64,000 nucleotides of DNA, taken from NCBI RefSeq assembly GCF_031851795.1, contig NZ_CP134696.1, positions 4,891,001 through 4,955,000 of the forward strand. Direction: 5' to 3'. The position numbers were made by a program, and so were the translations under genes. The stretch is from Pontibacter sp. G13 (GTDB taxonomy: Bacteria; Bacteroidota; Bacteroidia; J057). Shown here piece after piece: positions 26,444 to 35,598 of this stretch (position 1 is the stretch's first letter; every line of letters begins with the position of its first letter). The notes beneath the pieces are model-generated. The model made no database searches. It was given only the letters and a program-made list of their open reading frames with translations, and was not told the DNA's origin.

Positions 26444-27094
26444 TCAAGGCGCGAGTCTTGCGGTTCGCCATTCGCCTTGGTCATTTAGCTCATAGACGAT
26501 CCGGTCGTGCAGACGGCTGGATCGTCCTTGCCAAAACTCCAGATAGGTGGGTTTGAGTCGATACCCGCCCCAATGTTCAGGTCTGGGAATGGGCGTTTCC
26601 CCCTCGTACTTTTTGGTGACTTCCTCAACCATTTCCTCCAAGACTTCGCGTCCTGCGATTTCCTGACTTTGAGGGGATGCCCAAGCTCCGATTTGGCTTC
26701 CACGGCCTCTTGATTGGTAATAGGAGTCGGATTGATCCGCTTCCAATTTCTCTACCATTCCCTCGATCCGGACTTGACGCTGAAGCTCAGGCCAGAAGAA
26801 ATTGAGCGCAGCAGCCGGATTGGCCGCCAATTCCTGCCCTTTGCGACTCTCGTAGTTCGTGAAAAAATGAAATCCCTGATCATCGAATCCCTTGAGCAGC
26901 ACAATCCGGATGGTGGGTTTGCCATTTACGGAAGTGGCCAGTGTCATGGCATTGGGTTCCATGACTTCGCTATCGACAGCCTGCTGGAACCATTGCTCGA
27001 ATTGCACAATGGGATCAGCGGAAATATGAGATTCATCCAACTGGGATTGGGTATAGTCGGTCCGGATATCGGAAACTTTTTTGCGGATGGACAT
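26444..27094 (-). CDS. pdxH: Pyridoxamine 5'-phosphate oxidase
   Basis: A 216-aa FMN enzyme that oxidises pyridoxamine or pyridoxine 5'-phosphate to PLP. Family motifs are present: DPIVQFEQWFQQAV, PNAMTLATS, RIVLLKGFDDQGFHFFTNYESRKG (FMN-binding), FFWPELQRQVRIEG, SRGRGSQIGAWAS, and the C-terminal WGGYRLKP with RLHDRIVY. The reading frame continues to 27325 without homology; MSIRKKVSDIRTDY is the standard N-terminus, so the start is 27094. It is convergent with the NPP gene, with 11 bp between the stop codons, and divergent from the acetyltransferase gene. Confidence 0.95.
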   Translation of the reverse strand: MSIRKKVSDIRTDYTQSQLDESHISADPIVQFEQWFQQAVDSEVMEPNAMTLATSVNGKPTIRIVLLKGFDDQGFHFFTNYESRKGQELAANPAAALNFFWPELQRQVRIEGMVEKLEADQSDSYYQSRGRGSQIGAWASPQSQEIAGREVLEEMVEEVTKKYEGETPIPRPEHWGGYRLKPTYLEFWQGRSSRLHDRIVYELNDQGEWRTARLAP

Positions 27095-27284
27095 GATCGA
27101 ATGAGATGAATGATACATTGCGCCCAGAATTCCCGAGCCAAAATCAAAGGTAAATCCTTTTGAATCGACTAACCAAGAACTTATCGCATGGTTTTGAATG
27201 CGGAAGGTTGGAGCCAAACCTGTCGGGAGAATGGGGATTTTTTTGGTAATTTCGGGGCATTCCAAGATTTCCGAACACAGATTC

Positions 27285-27779
27285 ATGGGAGAGATCCAAA
27301 TCCGAAAAGGGACCGAGCAGGACATGGCGGCCGCTCACGCGCTAGTCCGAGAATTGGCGCTTTTTGAAAAGGCACCAGAAGAGGTGGAAACGACCGCAGA
27401 AGTGTATGCACAGGATGGCTTTGGGGACCAATCGTGGTTCCAACTATTTGTGGCTGAGCATGAAACTGAGGGGGTCGTTGGGATTGCGCTGTTTTATTTG
27501 GGATATTCTACCTGGAAAGGCAAGATGCTTTACCTAGATGATCTTGTCGTCTCAGAACAATGGAGGCGAAAGGGAATCGGCAGCCGTTTGCTGGATCAAT
27601 TGATCCGCCATGCTGCGGAGATTGGCGCTCGTCAGGTGCGCTGGCAGGTCCTCGATTGGAACGAATCCGCCATGGAGCTTTACCGAAAAGTCGGAGCCAA
27701 GTTCGAAACCGAATGGTACGACTGCAAGCTGAATCACGAACAGATTCAGGCTTGGGCTTCCGACAAGACGCATTCTTGA
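27285..27779 (+). CDS. GNAT acetyltransferase, diamine/spermidine N1-acetyltransferase-like
   Basis: A 164-aa GNAT enzyme. The acetyl-CoA motif is QWRRKGIGSRLL (about 89-100). The order DGFGDQSWFQLFVAE, YSTWKGKMLYLDDLVV, WNESAMELYRKVGA closely follows eukaryotic SSAT (spermidine/spermine acetyltransferase) and its bacterial relatives, which also acetylate thialysine or other amines. The substrate is therefore probably a small amine, but this is not proven. MGEIQIRKGTEQDM at 27285 is the natural start, though the frame is open from 27198. Confidence 0.85.
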   Translation: MGEIQIRKGTEQDMAAAHALVRELALFEKAPEEVETTAEVYAQDGFGDQSWFQLFVAEHETEGVVGIALFYLGYSTWKGKMLYLDDLVVSEQWRRKGIGSRLLDQLIRHAAEIGARQVRWQVLDWNESAMELYRKVGAKFETEWYDCKLNHEQIQAWASDKTHS

Positions 27780-27855
27780 ATTCACACATCTCTATTTGAC
27801 ATAACGGGCGGCCCATCAAAGGCTGCTCCAACGTGATTGAACGTTCTTACTCGCT

Positions 27856-28608
27856 ATGGCTCAAACCATCATGATTACCGGCGCCACAGCTGGTATCGGC
27901 AAAGCGACTGCCGAAAAATTCGCCCAAAACGGATATCGCCTGATTCTGACCGGACGTCGCCAAGAGCGGTTGGAATCCCTAGCTGCTGACCTAGACGCTG
28001 AAACCCTACTTCTCAATTTCGATGTAAGAGACCCACAAGCCGTTCAGGCTGCTATCGACGGTTTGCCTCCTGAATGGCAAGACATCGATATCCTGTTCAA
28101 CAATGCTGGTCTAGCCGTGGGGGTAGGGCCCTTGCAGGAAGGAGTCGTTGATGATTGGGAACGGATGATCGATACCAATGTCAAAGGCCTTTTGTATGTG
28201 TCCCGAGCAGTCACGCCGCTCATGGTCAAGCGCAAATCCGGTCATGTCATCAATATTGCCTCCATCGCTGGCAAGCAAGTGTATCCCGGCGGTAATGTCT
28301 ACTGTGCAACCAAGCATGCAGTAGATGCGCTCTCTCAAGGCATGCGGATCGATTTGCTTCCTTATGGAATCAAGGTGACGAATCTTGCCCCTGGTTTGGT
28401 GGAAACTGAATTTTCCGTCGTGCGCTTCAAGGGAGATCAGAATCGCGCAGATGCCGTCTACACCGATATGAAGCCACTGACCGGGCCCGATATTGCAGAT
28501 GTCGCCTTTTTCGTGGCCAATACTCCGGCTCATGTGACGATCAACGATATTCTGGTCATGCCTACGGCTCAAGCGTCGGCATTCCATATTCACCGAACCA
28601 ACGAGTAG
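27856..28608 (+). CDS. SDR family NAD(P)-dependent oxidoreductase (YdfG-like)
   Basis: A 250-aa short-chain dehydrogenase. The Rossmann motif is TGATAGIGKATAEKF (8-22), with arginines after strand 2 (TGRRQER) that favour NADPH. NNAGLA is present, and the catalytic Ser-Tyr-Lys appears as NIASIAGKQVYPGGNVYCATKHA. The C-terminal region (LAPGLVETEFSVVRFKGD) matches the YdfG / L-allo-threonine dehydrogenase group, which oxidises 3-hydroxy acids or reduces malonic semialdehyde. The exact substrate is unknown. It stands alone, 76 bp after the acetyltransferase gene. Confidence 0.9.
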   Translation: MAQTIMITGATAGIGKATAEKFAQNGYRLILTGRRQERLESLAADLDAETLLLNFDVRDPQAVQAAIDGLPPEWQDIDILFNNAGLAVGVGPLQEGVVDDWERMIDTNVKGLLYVSRAVTPLMVKRKSGHVINIASIAGKQVYPGGNVYCATKHAVDALSQGMRIDLLPYGIKVTNLAPGLVETEFSVVRFKGDQNRADAVYTDMKPLTGPDIADVAFFVANTPAHVTINDILVMPTAQASAFHIHRTNE

Positions 28609-28671
28609 GTACAATCTGCCATTCCGCAGGTTCTACCATCCAATGATCAATAGGAATTTCCCCAAGTGGGT

Positions 28672-28679
28672 TATATTTG
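28672..28679 (+). promoter_or_regulatory. TAnnTTTG -7 box upstream of the S46 peptidase
   Basis: TATATTTG is a perfect match to the Bacteroidota -7 element, 54 bp before the ATG at 28734. No TTG is found at the usual 20-bp spacing, so only half of the promoter is supported. Confidence 0.45.
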
Positions 28680-28733
28680 CGGATTATTCCGAATACAAAT
28701 TTCCAAGCACGAAACAAAACCAACCAATTACCG

Positions 28734-31055
28734 ATGAAGAAACGATTTCTGGCTAGCCTGATCGCAACATTCATGCTCTTTGCAGGAGCGGTCACGGCTC
28801 AGAACGGCGGGATTCGGCCTGAACTCCCTACCGAGGGGATGTGGCTTCCCTTGAAAGTCAAGGAGCTGAACTATGGCACCATGGAACAGTTGGGCATCAA
28901 AATTCCAGCGGATTCTGTCTATAACGAAGAGGCTCCAAGTTTGGAGGATGCCATTGTACGCCTCAACTACGGGATGTGTACAGCCGAGATGATCTCTCCT
29001 GAGGGATTGATGCTCACCAACCACCACTGTGCGTATGACGCAGCAGCAGCCTTGAGCTCTACCGATGCGGATTACCTGACAGATGGATTCTGGGCGATGT
29101 CCCGTGGCGAAGAACTGCCGATCGAAGGAGGGGCAGCTTCCTTCCTGATTGCTTCCAGCGATGTGACCGCTCAGGTATTGGGCGAAAACGGAGACGCTAC
29201 CGACCAAGAAATCGAGGAGCGTATCGCCGAGATTGAGGCGAAAGCTACTGAAGGCAACGAATACGAGGCCGAAGTGAAGACCATGTTCAATGGCAACGAG
29301 TTCTACCTCATGATTTATGAAACTTACACAGACCTCCGTCTGGTAGGCTTCCCACCGAGCGACATCGGTAAATTTGGATATGATACTGACAACTGGGTAT
29401 GGCCTCGCCAAACAGGCGACTTTGCCATGATCCGCGTTTATGCTGGAGCAGACAACCGTCCTGCGGAGTATTCTACCGACAATAAGCCTTATCAGCCTAA
29501 GCACTTCTTGCCGATCTCCCTCAAAGGGGTTCAGGAGAATGATTATGCCATGATCATGGGCTACCCCGGTTCTACAGAGCGCTACTTGACTTCTGCTGCT
29601 GTATCTCAGGCGTTGGATGTTTCCAATGTGGATGTGATCACCTTGTTGGGAGCTCGTACCCGCATCATGAAAGCTGCGATGGATCAGGACGACGCAGTGC
29701 GTATCGCATTGGCTTCCGAGTACTCTAGCTTGATGAACTATTACAAGTACTGCATCGGTCAGAACTTGATGATGGAGCGCTACGACGTTCCCGGTCAAAA
29801 GGCAGAAGAGGAAAAAGGATTCCAAGCATGGGCGGATGCTGATCCTACTCGCCAAGCGAAGTACGGCGCGCTCTTGGGCGACATTCGTTCTACCTTGGAA
29901 GGCAATTCGGAGATCACACACGTGGAGAACTACCTCAACTTGGGCGCATTTGGTGCGCAAGCTCCGATTTTTGCTTTGCAAAACTTCTCGCAGTTGAGCC
30001 AAGCACTTGCTTCCGGAGACGAGGCGGCTGCTTCTGGAACAGTTGAGAGTGTCAAGGCGAATGCGGACGAATTCTTCACAGATTACTTCTACGACGTAGA
30101 CAAGGAAATCTTCGCGACCATGATGGTCAGATACTACGAAGACATTCCTGCGAATATGCATCCTTCTATTTTTGGAGACATCTTGAATCCTGCTCCCGTG
30201 GTAGTCATGGAAGAGGTGACAGAAGCGCCTGTTGAGGACAAAAAGAAGAAGAAAAAGAAGAAGAAAAAGAAAAAGAAGAAGCAGGACGAGGTTGAAGAAA
30301 TGCCCGTTGTCGAAGAGGTAATCGATACCAGAACTGATTCTGAGAAAATCCGCGACTGGGCCTACGAAGCGTATGAAACTTCTTTGGCTACCGACAAAGG
30401 TCGTTTGGAGGCTTTCTTGAACGCGCCTGATGGCAATGTCCTGACTCAAGATCCTCTCTTCCAATATGCGATCTCCATGGTCATGTTCTATCAAATGAAC
30501 GTAGGACCTGCTAGCGCTCCTGGCAATGCTAAGTTGGAGGAACTGCGCAAGGTGTACATCCAAGGGTTGCGTGAAATGCATGCCGATGAGGATTTCTACC
30601 CAGACGCGAACTCTTCTATGCGATTGACCTATGGAAAAGTATTGCCTTACGAGCCTCGTGACGGTGTGACTTACAGCTACTACACCACTATCGAAGGTGC
30701 ATTGGAGAAATTCAATGAGAACCCAGATGATCCTGATTACAACCTCCCGAAGAAATTGGTGGATCTGTACAACGCCAAAGATTACGGACGATATGGAACA
30801 GATGGTTCTTTGCGTGTATGCTTCCTGACAACGAATGACATTACAGGTGGTAACTCCGGTTCCCCAGTGATCAATGCCAATGGCGAATTGATCGGATGTG
30901 CGTTTGACGGAAACTGGGAGTCCATGTCCAGCGACATCTATGTGTTCCCGAATCTGAACCGTACCATTGCTGTGGACGCTCGTTACATCCTGTTTGTCGT
31001 AGACAAATTCGCAGGAGCTGGCCACCTTTTGAAAGAGATGACCATCATCGAGTAA
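28734..31055 (+). CDS. S46 family dipeptidyl-peptidase (DPP7-like)
   Basis: A 773-aa exported serine exopeptidase that removes dipeptides from the N-termini of peptides. A signal peptide ends near residue 22 (AVTAQ). Catalytic motifs are His97/His98 in LTNHHCAY and Ser708 in GGNSGSPV. Eighteen residues after the serine is a glycine (AFDGNWE); DPP11 has arginine there and DPP7 glycine, so the preference is probably for hydrophobic P1 residues rather than Asp/Glu. Unusually, residues 503-516 are fourteen consecutive lysines, flanked by acidic stretches. The frame extends upstream to 28677, but MKKRFLASL begins the signal peptide. A strong terminator hairpin follows. Confidence 0.92.
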   Translation: MKKRFLASLIATFMLFAGAVTAQNGGIRPELPTEGMWLPLKVKELNYGTMEQLGIKIPADSVYNEEAPSLEDAIVRLNYGMCTAEMISPEGLMLTNHHCAYDAAAALSSTDADYLTDGFWAMSRGEELPIEGGAASFLIASSDVTAQVLGENGDATDQEIEERIAEIEAKATEGNEYEAEVKTMFNGNEFYLMIYETYTDLRLVGFPPSDIGKFGYDTDNWVWPRQTGDFAMIRVYAGADNRPAEYSTDNKPYQPKHFLPISLKGVQENDYAMIMGYPGSTERYLTSAAVSQALDVSNVDVITLLGARTRIMKAAMDQDDAVRIALASEYSSLMNYYKYCIGQNLMMERYDVPGQKAEEEKGFQAWADADPTRQAKYGALLGDIRSTLEGNSEITHVENYLNLGAFGAQAPIFALQNFSQLSQALASGDEAAASGTVESVKANADEFFTDYFYDVDKEIFATMMVRYYEDIPANMHPSIFGDILNPAPVVVMEEVTEAPVEDKKKKKKKKKKKKKKQDEVEEMPVVEEVIDTRTDSEKIRDWAYEAYETSLATDKGRLEAFLNAPDGNVLTQDPLFQYAISMVMFYQMNVGPASAPGNAKLEELRKVYIQGLREMHADEDFYPDANSSMRLTYGKVLPYEPRDGVTYSYYTTIEGALEKFNENPDDPDYNLPKKLVDLYNAKDYGRYGTDGSLRVCFLTTNDITGGNSGSPVINANGELIGCAFDGNWESMSSDIYVFPNLNRTIAVDARYILFVVDKFAGAGHLLKEMTIIE

Positions 31056-31083
31056 TTGCTCCGGTAGCAATCTTATACATTCA

Positions 31084-31118
31084 GGGTCGACTCCACGCGG
31101 AGTCGACCCTGTTCTTTT
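31084..31118 (+). terminator. Terminator after the S46 peptidase
   Basis: GGGTCGACTCC (31084-31094) pairs perfectly with GGAGTCGACCC (31099-31109) over a 4-base loop, followed by TGTTCTTTT. Confidence 0.8.
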
Positions 31119-31130
31119 CCAATACAAAGA

Positions 31131-31153
31131 GAAGCCACCCAATGGGTGGCTTC
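31131..31153. terminator. Hairpin between convergent genes
   Basis: GAAGCCACCC (31131-31140) and GGGTGGCTTC (31144-31153) form a perfect 10-bp stem with a 3-base loop. It lies 20 bp beyond the stop codon of the minus-strand gene at 31173, whose terminator it probably is, though it could work in both directions. Confidence 0.65.
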
Positions 31154-31172
31154 TTGGTTTTGAGGGTTGAAA

Positions 31173-32276
31173 TTATCTTCGGGCGTTGACGAACATATCG
31201 GCCTGCTTACGCTCCTTGGGCGTCATGTGTCGATAGATCTCGGGATAGACGGGGGTCTCGATGAAGTAGATGATCACCTCTGGATCGCTGATAGAGACGT
31301 CGTGAGATCTGAGTTTGCCAAGCATCATGGGAATCCAATTGTTGGGGTGATACAGGGTGGGAATTTCGCTGGAGCCTTCACTGAAACCAGACGATGTTGT
31401 AGAGAACTCGGCAGATGTGATCACCTTGGAGGAATGACCATTTTGCTCGGTGACCGTCATGGTGTATTGGTTGCGTCGGCTCTCGTCGTCAGCTGCAATG
31501 TACTCTACCGTCTGCATGAAGAGCTGTTGGGCGAATACCTTGAAGTAGGCGACATTGGCTTGGTAAGTTTCGCCGGTCACGTACTGGTGGGGCGAGTTGA
31601 AGTCTTCTACGAACGCATTACCGCCAGATTGAAGGAATTTACCTCGGATGACGGTTGGGTTGAGTTGCAGGGTCATCGGGCCAGCAGGCATGCGCATCAT
31701 GACCTGATCTTCGAGGAAAAGTGGATCTCTTTCCATCCAGTCAGTGTGGAAATAGACTTCCTGCTTGGCCTGATCATACTTCCCATAGGAGATGAGCAGA
31801 TAGCGGAGGAAAATCTTCTCGAAGGGTTCGATATTCTTCTTGGCCAATCCGGCATCCACGAAATTGATTTTCTCCTCGCTGGCTTCGTGCTTTCCCAGAA
31901 GGTTGATCTGCTCGAAAATCTCATTGAGTTCGTCGTTGAACATGACGGATTCGATCTTGCGGGGCTGGTCCTTGGGGAGTGTGAATACACGGTTGTCGGA
32001 GGTCCGTAGCAATGCGTTGCGATCATACAGCGTCAATTGACCGAGCCCTTCGAAATCTAGGACCAAAGATTGATGTTGGGAGGAGAAAATACCTTTCAAT
32101 TCGGCATAGGCGGAGAGCCGAAATAGGTTGTCTTGCTCAAGTATGTAAGGCTGGATGAACCGATCGATTAGGGCTTCCATAGTAGCCTCTCTTGGTTCTG
32201 TCTGTGCATAAAGGGACAGACTTGAGCATGCCAGAATAACTGCCAAGGTGAATTTCAACAGCGGACGTTTCATCAT
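31173..32276 (-). CDS. Exported protein of unknown function
   Basis: A 367-aa protein with a signal peptide (MMKRPLLKFTLAVILACSSLSLYAQ, quoted in parts: core LKFTLAVILACSSL, cleavage after YAQ near residue 25). I do not recognise a family. The rest is hydrophilic and mixed alpha/beta, without transmembrane segments, lipobox or repeats. The reading frame begins at 32342, but the signal peptide places the start at 32276 (or the next ATG at 32273). It is monocistronic and convergent with the S46 peptidase, sharing the hairpin-rich region between them. Confidence 0.7.
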   Translation of the reverse strand: MMKRPLLKFTLAVILACSSLSLYAQTEPREATMEALIDRFIQPYILEQDNLFRLSAYAELKGIFSSQHQSLVLDFEGLGQLTLYDRNALLRTSDNRVFTLPKDQPRKIESVMFNDELNEIFEQINLLGKHEASEEKINFVDAGLAKKNIEPFEKIFLRYLLISYGKYDQAKQEVYFHTDWMERDPLFLEDQVMMRMPAGPMTLQLNPTVIRGKFLQSGGNAFVEDFNSPHQYVTGETYQANVAYFKVFAQQLFMQTVEYIAADDESRRNQYTMTVTEQNGHSSKVITSAEFSTTSSGFSEGSSEIPTLYHPNNWIPMMLGKLRSHDVSISDPEVIIYFIETPVYPEIYRHMTPKERKQADMFVNARR

Positions 32277-32519
32277 AACTTTCAATCCCAGTTCAAGTGC
32301 AAGTGTGTGAATGCAAAGTGAGAAATTGCCTGCTGAGGTCAAGTTCGACTCGAATCACTTCTTTACATTATTCGGAATAAATTGTCCTGATTCTCATAAA
32401 ATCAGAAAATTCGCGAAATAACCCAACCTTCCGCGCGAACGGTCAAGTGGAGGGATTGAATGGAAGCAAATGAAAACCTGCTGATTTAGACCAATCGTGG
32501 AAGTGCCTGACCAAGACAA

Positions 32520-32775
32520 AGATCTTACACGAAGACAGGGGAAGCAGGCTTTCAACAGTGGTGCGGATGGCTCGTGCGGCGTGAGATGCCTGAAGGAGTA
32601 GTCGGTGGGATCAATCATTCATGTCTGGTGAGATGGAGCAGTTCCATGGACTCACAGCGCTTGGAGCATCTTCATGGCCACCGACCGAAGCGATAGCGTA
32701 GTCCGGAAGGGATCGACTCGGCGACGTTTCTGTTAAGCGGGATAATACATGCCAAGCACGCCGAGGCACGCCCAA
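32520..32775 (-). repeat. Dispersed structured repeat, copy D
   Basis: Minus-strand copy starting TTGGGCGTGCCTCGGCG (plus 32759-32775). The stem pairs CTCGGCG (32717-32723) with CGCCGAG (32759-32765): both arms differ from the usual CCCGGCG/CGCCGGG in a compensating way. The end shows GACTACTCCTTCAGGCATC, CACGCCGCACGAG and CCATCCGCAC. Its left-hand terminus runs directly into the 189-bp tandem array. Confidence 0.8.
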
Positions 32776-33667
32776 TTGCTTGATCTCCCGCCCGGATACT
32801 GCGTCAGAAAAAGGTCACTTGGCAGACCAAGCTCCCTTTTTCTTCCTTGTCTCCGAACGCGATCTCTGCGCAAAATCATTAGATCAAGAAATTGATGGTG
32901 CAGGGGATGCGTGGTTTTCTCGGGACTTCTTCGCTTCAGGGGAATGGGAATCCGGTACGTCCAATTGCTTGATCTCCCGCCCGGATTCTAGGTCAGAAAC
33001 AAGCCACTGGGCAAACTGAGTTCCCTTTTTCTTCCTTGTCTCCGAACGCGATCTCTGCGCAAAATCATTAGATCAAGAGATTGATGGTGCAGGGGATGCG
33101 CGGTTTTCTCGGGACTTCTTCGCTTCAGGGGAATGGGAATCCGGCACGCCCAATTGCTTGATCTCCCGCCCGGATTCTAGGTCAGAAACAAGCCGCTGGG
33201 CAAACTGAGTTCCCTTTTTCTTCCTTGTCTCCGAACGCGATCTCTGCGCAAAATCATTAGATCAAGAAATTGATGGTGCAGGGGATGCGTGGTTTTCTCG
33301 GGACTTCTTCGCTTCAGGGGAATGGGAATCCGGCACGTCCAATTGCTTGATCTCCCGCCCGGATACTGCGTCAGAAAAAGGTCACTTGGCAGACCAAGCT
33401 CCCTTTTTCTTCCTTGTCTCCGAACGCGATCTCTGCGCAAAATCATTAGATCAAGAAATTGATGGTGCAGGGGATGCGCGGTTTTCTCGGGACTTATTCG
33501 CTTCAGGGGAATGGGAATCCGGCACGTCCAATTGCTTGGTCTCCCGCCCGGATTCTAGGTCAGAAACAAGCCGCTGGGCAAACTGAGTTCCCTTTTTCTT
33601 CCTTGTCTCCGAACGCGATCTCTGCGCAAAATCATTAGATCAAGAAATTGATGGAGCAGGGGATGCG
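32772..33667. repeat. Tandem array of five 189-bp units (last one partial)
   Basis: Units start at 32772, 32961, 33150, 33339 and 33528, exactly 189 bp apart; the fifth breaks off near 33667. Two variants occur: type A (GGATACTGCGTCAGAAAAAG) in units 1 and 4, type B (GGATTCTAGGTCAGAAACAAG) in units 2, 3 and 5. Within each unit, CAATTGCTTGATCT and AGATCAAGAAATTG form imperfect terminal inverted repeats bounding 122 bp (for example 32773-32894). Each unit also repeats GGCACGCCCAA or GGCACGTCCAA, the terminal motif of the adjoining dispersed repeat. Short open frames run through it because 189 is divisible by three, but type B units carry an early stop. Confidence 0.9.
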
Positions 33668-33685
33668 CGCCCTTGAAAAGTAGAG

Positions 33686-33725
33686 GCCGAAAAAAAGACC
33701 TCCTTCCATGAGGAAGCAGGTCTTT
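33686..33725 (-). terminator. Terminator of the TerB-like gene
   Basis: On the minus strand AAAGACCTGCTTCC and GGAAGGAGGTCTTT pair (33694-33725, one mismatch) over a short loop, followed by a run of T (plus-strand A run at 33690-33696). It is 22 bp beyond the stop codon at 33747. Confidence 0.8.
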
Positions 33726-33746
33726 GAGTAGGATCGTTGAGGGGAA

Positions 33747-34196
33747 TTAATCGATCATGGGGAGATCGACGACTTTCAATTCTTCGGGGGTGATTGCACC
33801 AAATCCCATGATTCCGCCTTCGGCCTTGGCAACTTCGTGGGCCAAGGTACGCCAGCTCGTTTTGAGGTGATCAACGAAAACGGTGTCGAGTTTGGCCAAG
33901 ATTTCGGGCATTTTGGCCAATTCAGCTTTGATAGCGTCGAGACTCTCCTCGCCTTTCCAGTTGGCGATCATGGGCTCAACGTCCCCATCGAAACGGACAT
34001 TGACCGCTTCGTAATAGTCATGCAATACCACGTCTGCAGTGAAAGCGCGATAGTGGATGAGTTTCTTTCCGGCAGCCTCTTCCTTTTTGTGGATTTCGCT
34101 ATCCGCTGCGGATACAAGCAGGACCACGAGCGCAGGTACCTTCAGGGTCAACTCTTGTTCAGTCTCGTTGAGAGGGGCTAGATATTTAACGGTCAT
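33747..34196 (-). CDS. Conserved hypothetical protein, TerB-like
   Basis: A 149-aa cytosolic protein. The region ALVVLLVSAADSEIHKKEEAAGKKLI (residues 22-47, cited in part as VSAADSEIHKKEE) resembles the acidic helix pair of TerB/DjlA-type domains, where AaDG-x-EE is typical. It is otherwise all-alpha, with a C-terminal GGIMGFGAITPEE segment. TerB-like domains bind metals and are linked to stress and membrane-associated complexes, but no ter genes are near. The assignment is weak. Monocistronic, with its own terminator. Confidence 0.55.
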   Translation of the reverse strand: MTVKYLAPLNETEQELTLKVPALVVLLVSAADSEIHKKEEAAGKKLIHYRAFTADVVLHDYYEAVNVRFDGDVEPMIANWKGEESLDAIKAELAKMPEILAKLDTVFVDHLKTSWRTLAHEVAKAEGGIMGFGAITPEELKVVDLPMID

Positions 34197-34311
34197 ACGA
34201 GTATGATTTTTGAAGCGATCCGGCCCGAAAAGGAATCATTTTCAGTTGGGTGAAAGATCGCATGTCATGTCAATTTTCGGTGAAAGATAAGATATTTTCT
34301 GGGGTGTAGAC

Positions 34312-35442
34312 TCAGGAATCGGTAGGATCAGCGTAAGATATCCGATAAATGGCATCTGCATGATCGTCAGAGACCAATAGGGAGCCATCGTCCAGCATCA
34401 CGATGTCCACAGGACGCCCATTGGCTTTCCCGTCCTTGAGCCAACCCGCTGCAAAAGGCTCGAATGAAACGGCCCGATCTCCCGACAATTTGACGATCGA
34501 AACCTGATATCCGATAAGTTCACTTCGGTTCCAAGAGCCGTGTTCGCAGATGAGAATCTGGTTGCGATAGGCTTCTGGGAACATGTCTCCCTGATAAAAA
34601 ATCATCCCCAGTGCTGCACCGTGCGGATGGAGATTCTGAGCCGGAGCGGTGAAGTCCGAGCATGGGGCTTTTTCGCCGTATTGCGGATCGGGAATAGATC
34701 CTGCGTGACAATAGGGGAATCCAAAGTGCATACCTTGCTCGGGAGCGTGGTTGAGTTCGTCGGGCGGCAAGTCGTCTCCCAACATGTCGCGCCCATTGTC
34801 GGTGAACCATAGCGCTTGGGTCTCAGGGTGCCAATCCATGCCTACTGAATTGCGGACTCCCTTGGCGTAGACTTCTTGCTCGCTTCCATCAGGATTCATG
34901 CGGAGGATCGTGGCATACCGCTCGTCCTCCTCCTCACAGATATTGCAAGGAGCACCGACGGGTACGTACAGTTTGTCATCGGGGCCAAACTGGATGTTCT
35001 TCCAGCCATGCCAAGCATCGGAGGGGAGGTTGTCAGTGATCAGTTCTGGAGTAGGGGGAGATGCGAGCTGAGACTCGATGTTGGGGTATTTCCAGATTTT
35101 GTCGATTTCTGCGACATAGAGGTCTCCGTTTCGGAAAGCGACCCCATTGGGCGTGTTGAGGCCCTCGGCGAGGGTATATGTGAGATCTGCTTTGCGATCT
35201 CGATTGGTATCTACGACTGCGTAGACATTGCCTGCGCTGCGAGAGCCCACGAATATGGTGCCTTGATCTCCGATGGCCAATGATCGTGCATTGACGATGC
35301 TGTCTGCGAATGTTTCGATCTTGAATCCCGCGGGTAGCTCAATCTGCTCCAATGAAATGGAGGAGGGTTTCTCGAGATTCTGATTGTACATCCCACAGGC
35401 TACGAATATGGGGGCGAGTAGGAGAGGAATGAATCGATTCAT
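34312..35442 (-). CDS. PQQ-dependent sugar dehydrogenase / sorbosone dehydrogenase family lipoprotein
   Basis: A 376-aa beta-propeller lipoprotein. The signal peptide ends in the lipobox FVAC (Cys17). Blade motifs visible are FVGSRSAGNVYAV, GLNTPNGVAFRNGDLYVAEID, KLYVPVGAPCNIC, RNSVGMDWHPETQALWFTDNGRD and GNSWNRSE-like EHGSWNRSELIG, as in L-sorbosone dehydrogenases and soluble glucose dehydrogenase relatives. Many family members are assigned only by fold, so PQQ binding and substrate remain open. The frame is open from 35475, but the lipoprotein start is 35442. It lies downstream of the acyl-CoA ligase on the same strand, with a terminator between them. Confidence 0.82.
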   Translation of the reverse strand: MNRFIPLLLAPIFVACGMYNQNLEKPSSISLEQIELPAGFKIETFADSIVNARSLAIGDQGTIFVGSRSAGNVYAVVDTNRDRKADLTYTLAEGLNTPNGVAFRNGDLYVAEIDKIWKYPNIESQLASPPTPELITDNLPSDAWHGWKNIQFGPDDKLYVPVGAPCNICEEEDERYATILRMNPDGSEQEVYAKGVRNSVGMDWHPETQALWFTDNGRDMLGDDLPPDELNHAPEQGMHFGFPYCHAGSIPDPQYGEKAPCSDFTAPAQNLHPHGAALGMIFYQGDMFPEAYRNQILICEHGSWNRSELIGYQVSIVKLSGDRAVSFEPFAAGWLKDGKANGRPVDIVMLDDGSLLVSDDHADAIYRISYADPTDS

Positions 35443-35598
35443 GAATAAAGCCTTCTGTTCAGGAATGAAAACCACGGCTACATGCCATGGACGAGATGGG
35501 CAAATACTGCGAAAGCAATTGCCGATCCGCTTGTGTGAATATCCGGAATTATGCGCAATCGCAAAACCTGCGGAAAAGGTTTATGTGCCATTGCGTTC

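Noticed and set aside
28728..31142. Open frame of 804 codons on the minus strand, antisense to the S46 peptidase
   Set aside because: It lies opposite a complete, well-recognised gene, has no family motifs, and is explained by the codon bias of the sense gene.
32780..33586. Short open frames in the 189-bp array that could look like a repeat protein
   Set aside because: They arise because 189 is divisible by three; type B units contain a stop, no start or secretion signal is consistent, and the frames are interrupted.
32772..33667. CRISPR array
   Set aside because: The repeats are 189 bp and tandem without unique spacers, and no cas genes are present.
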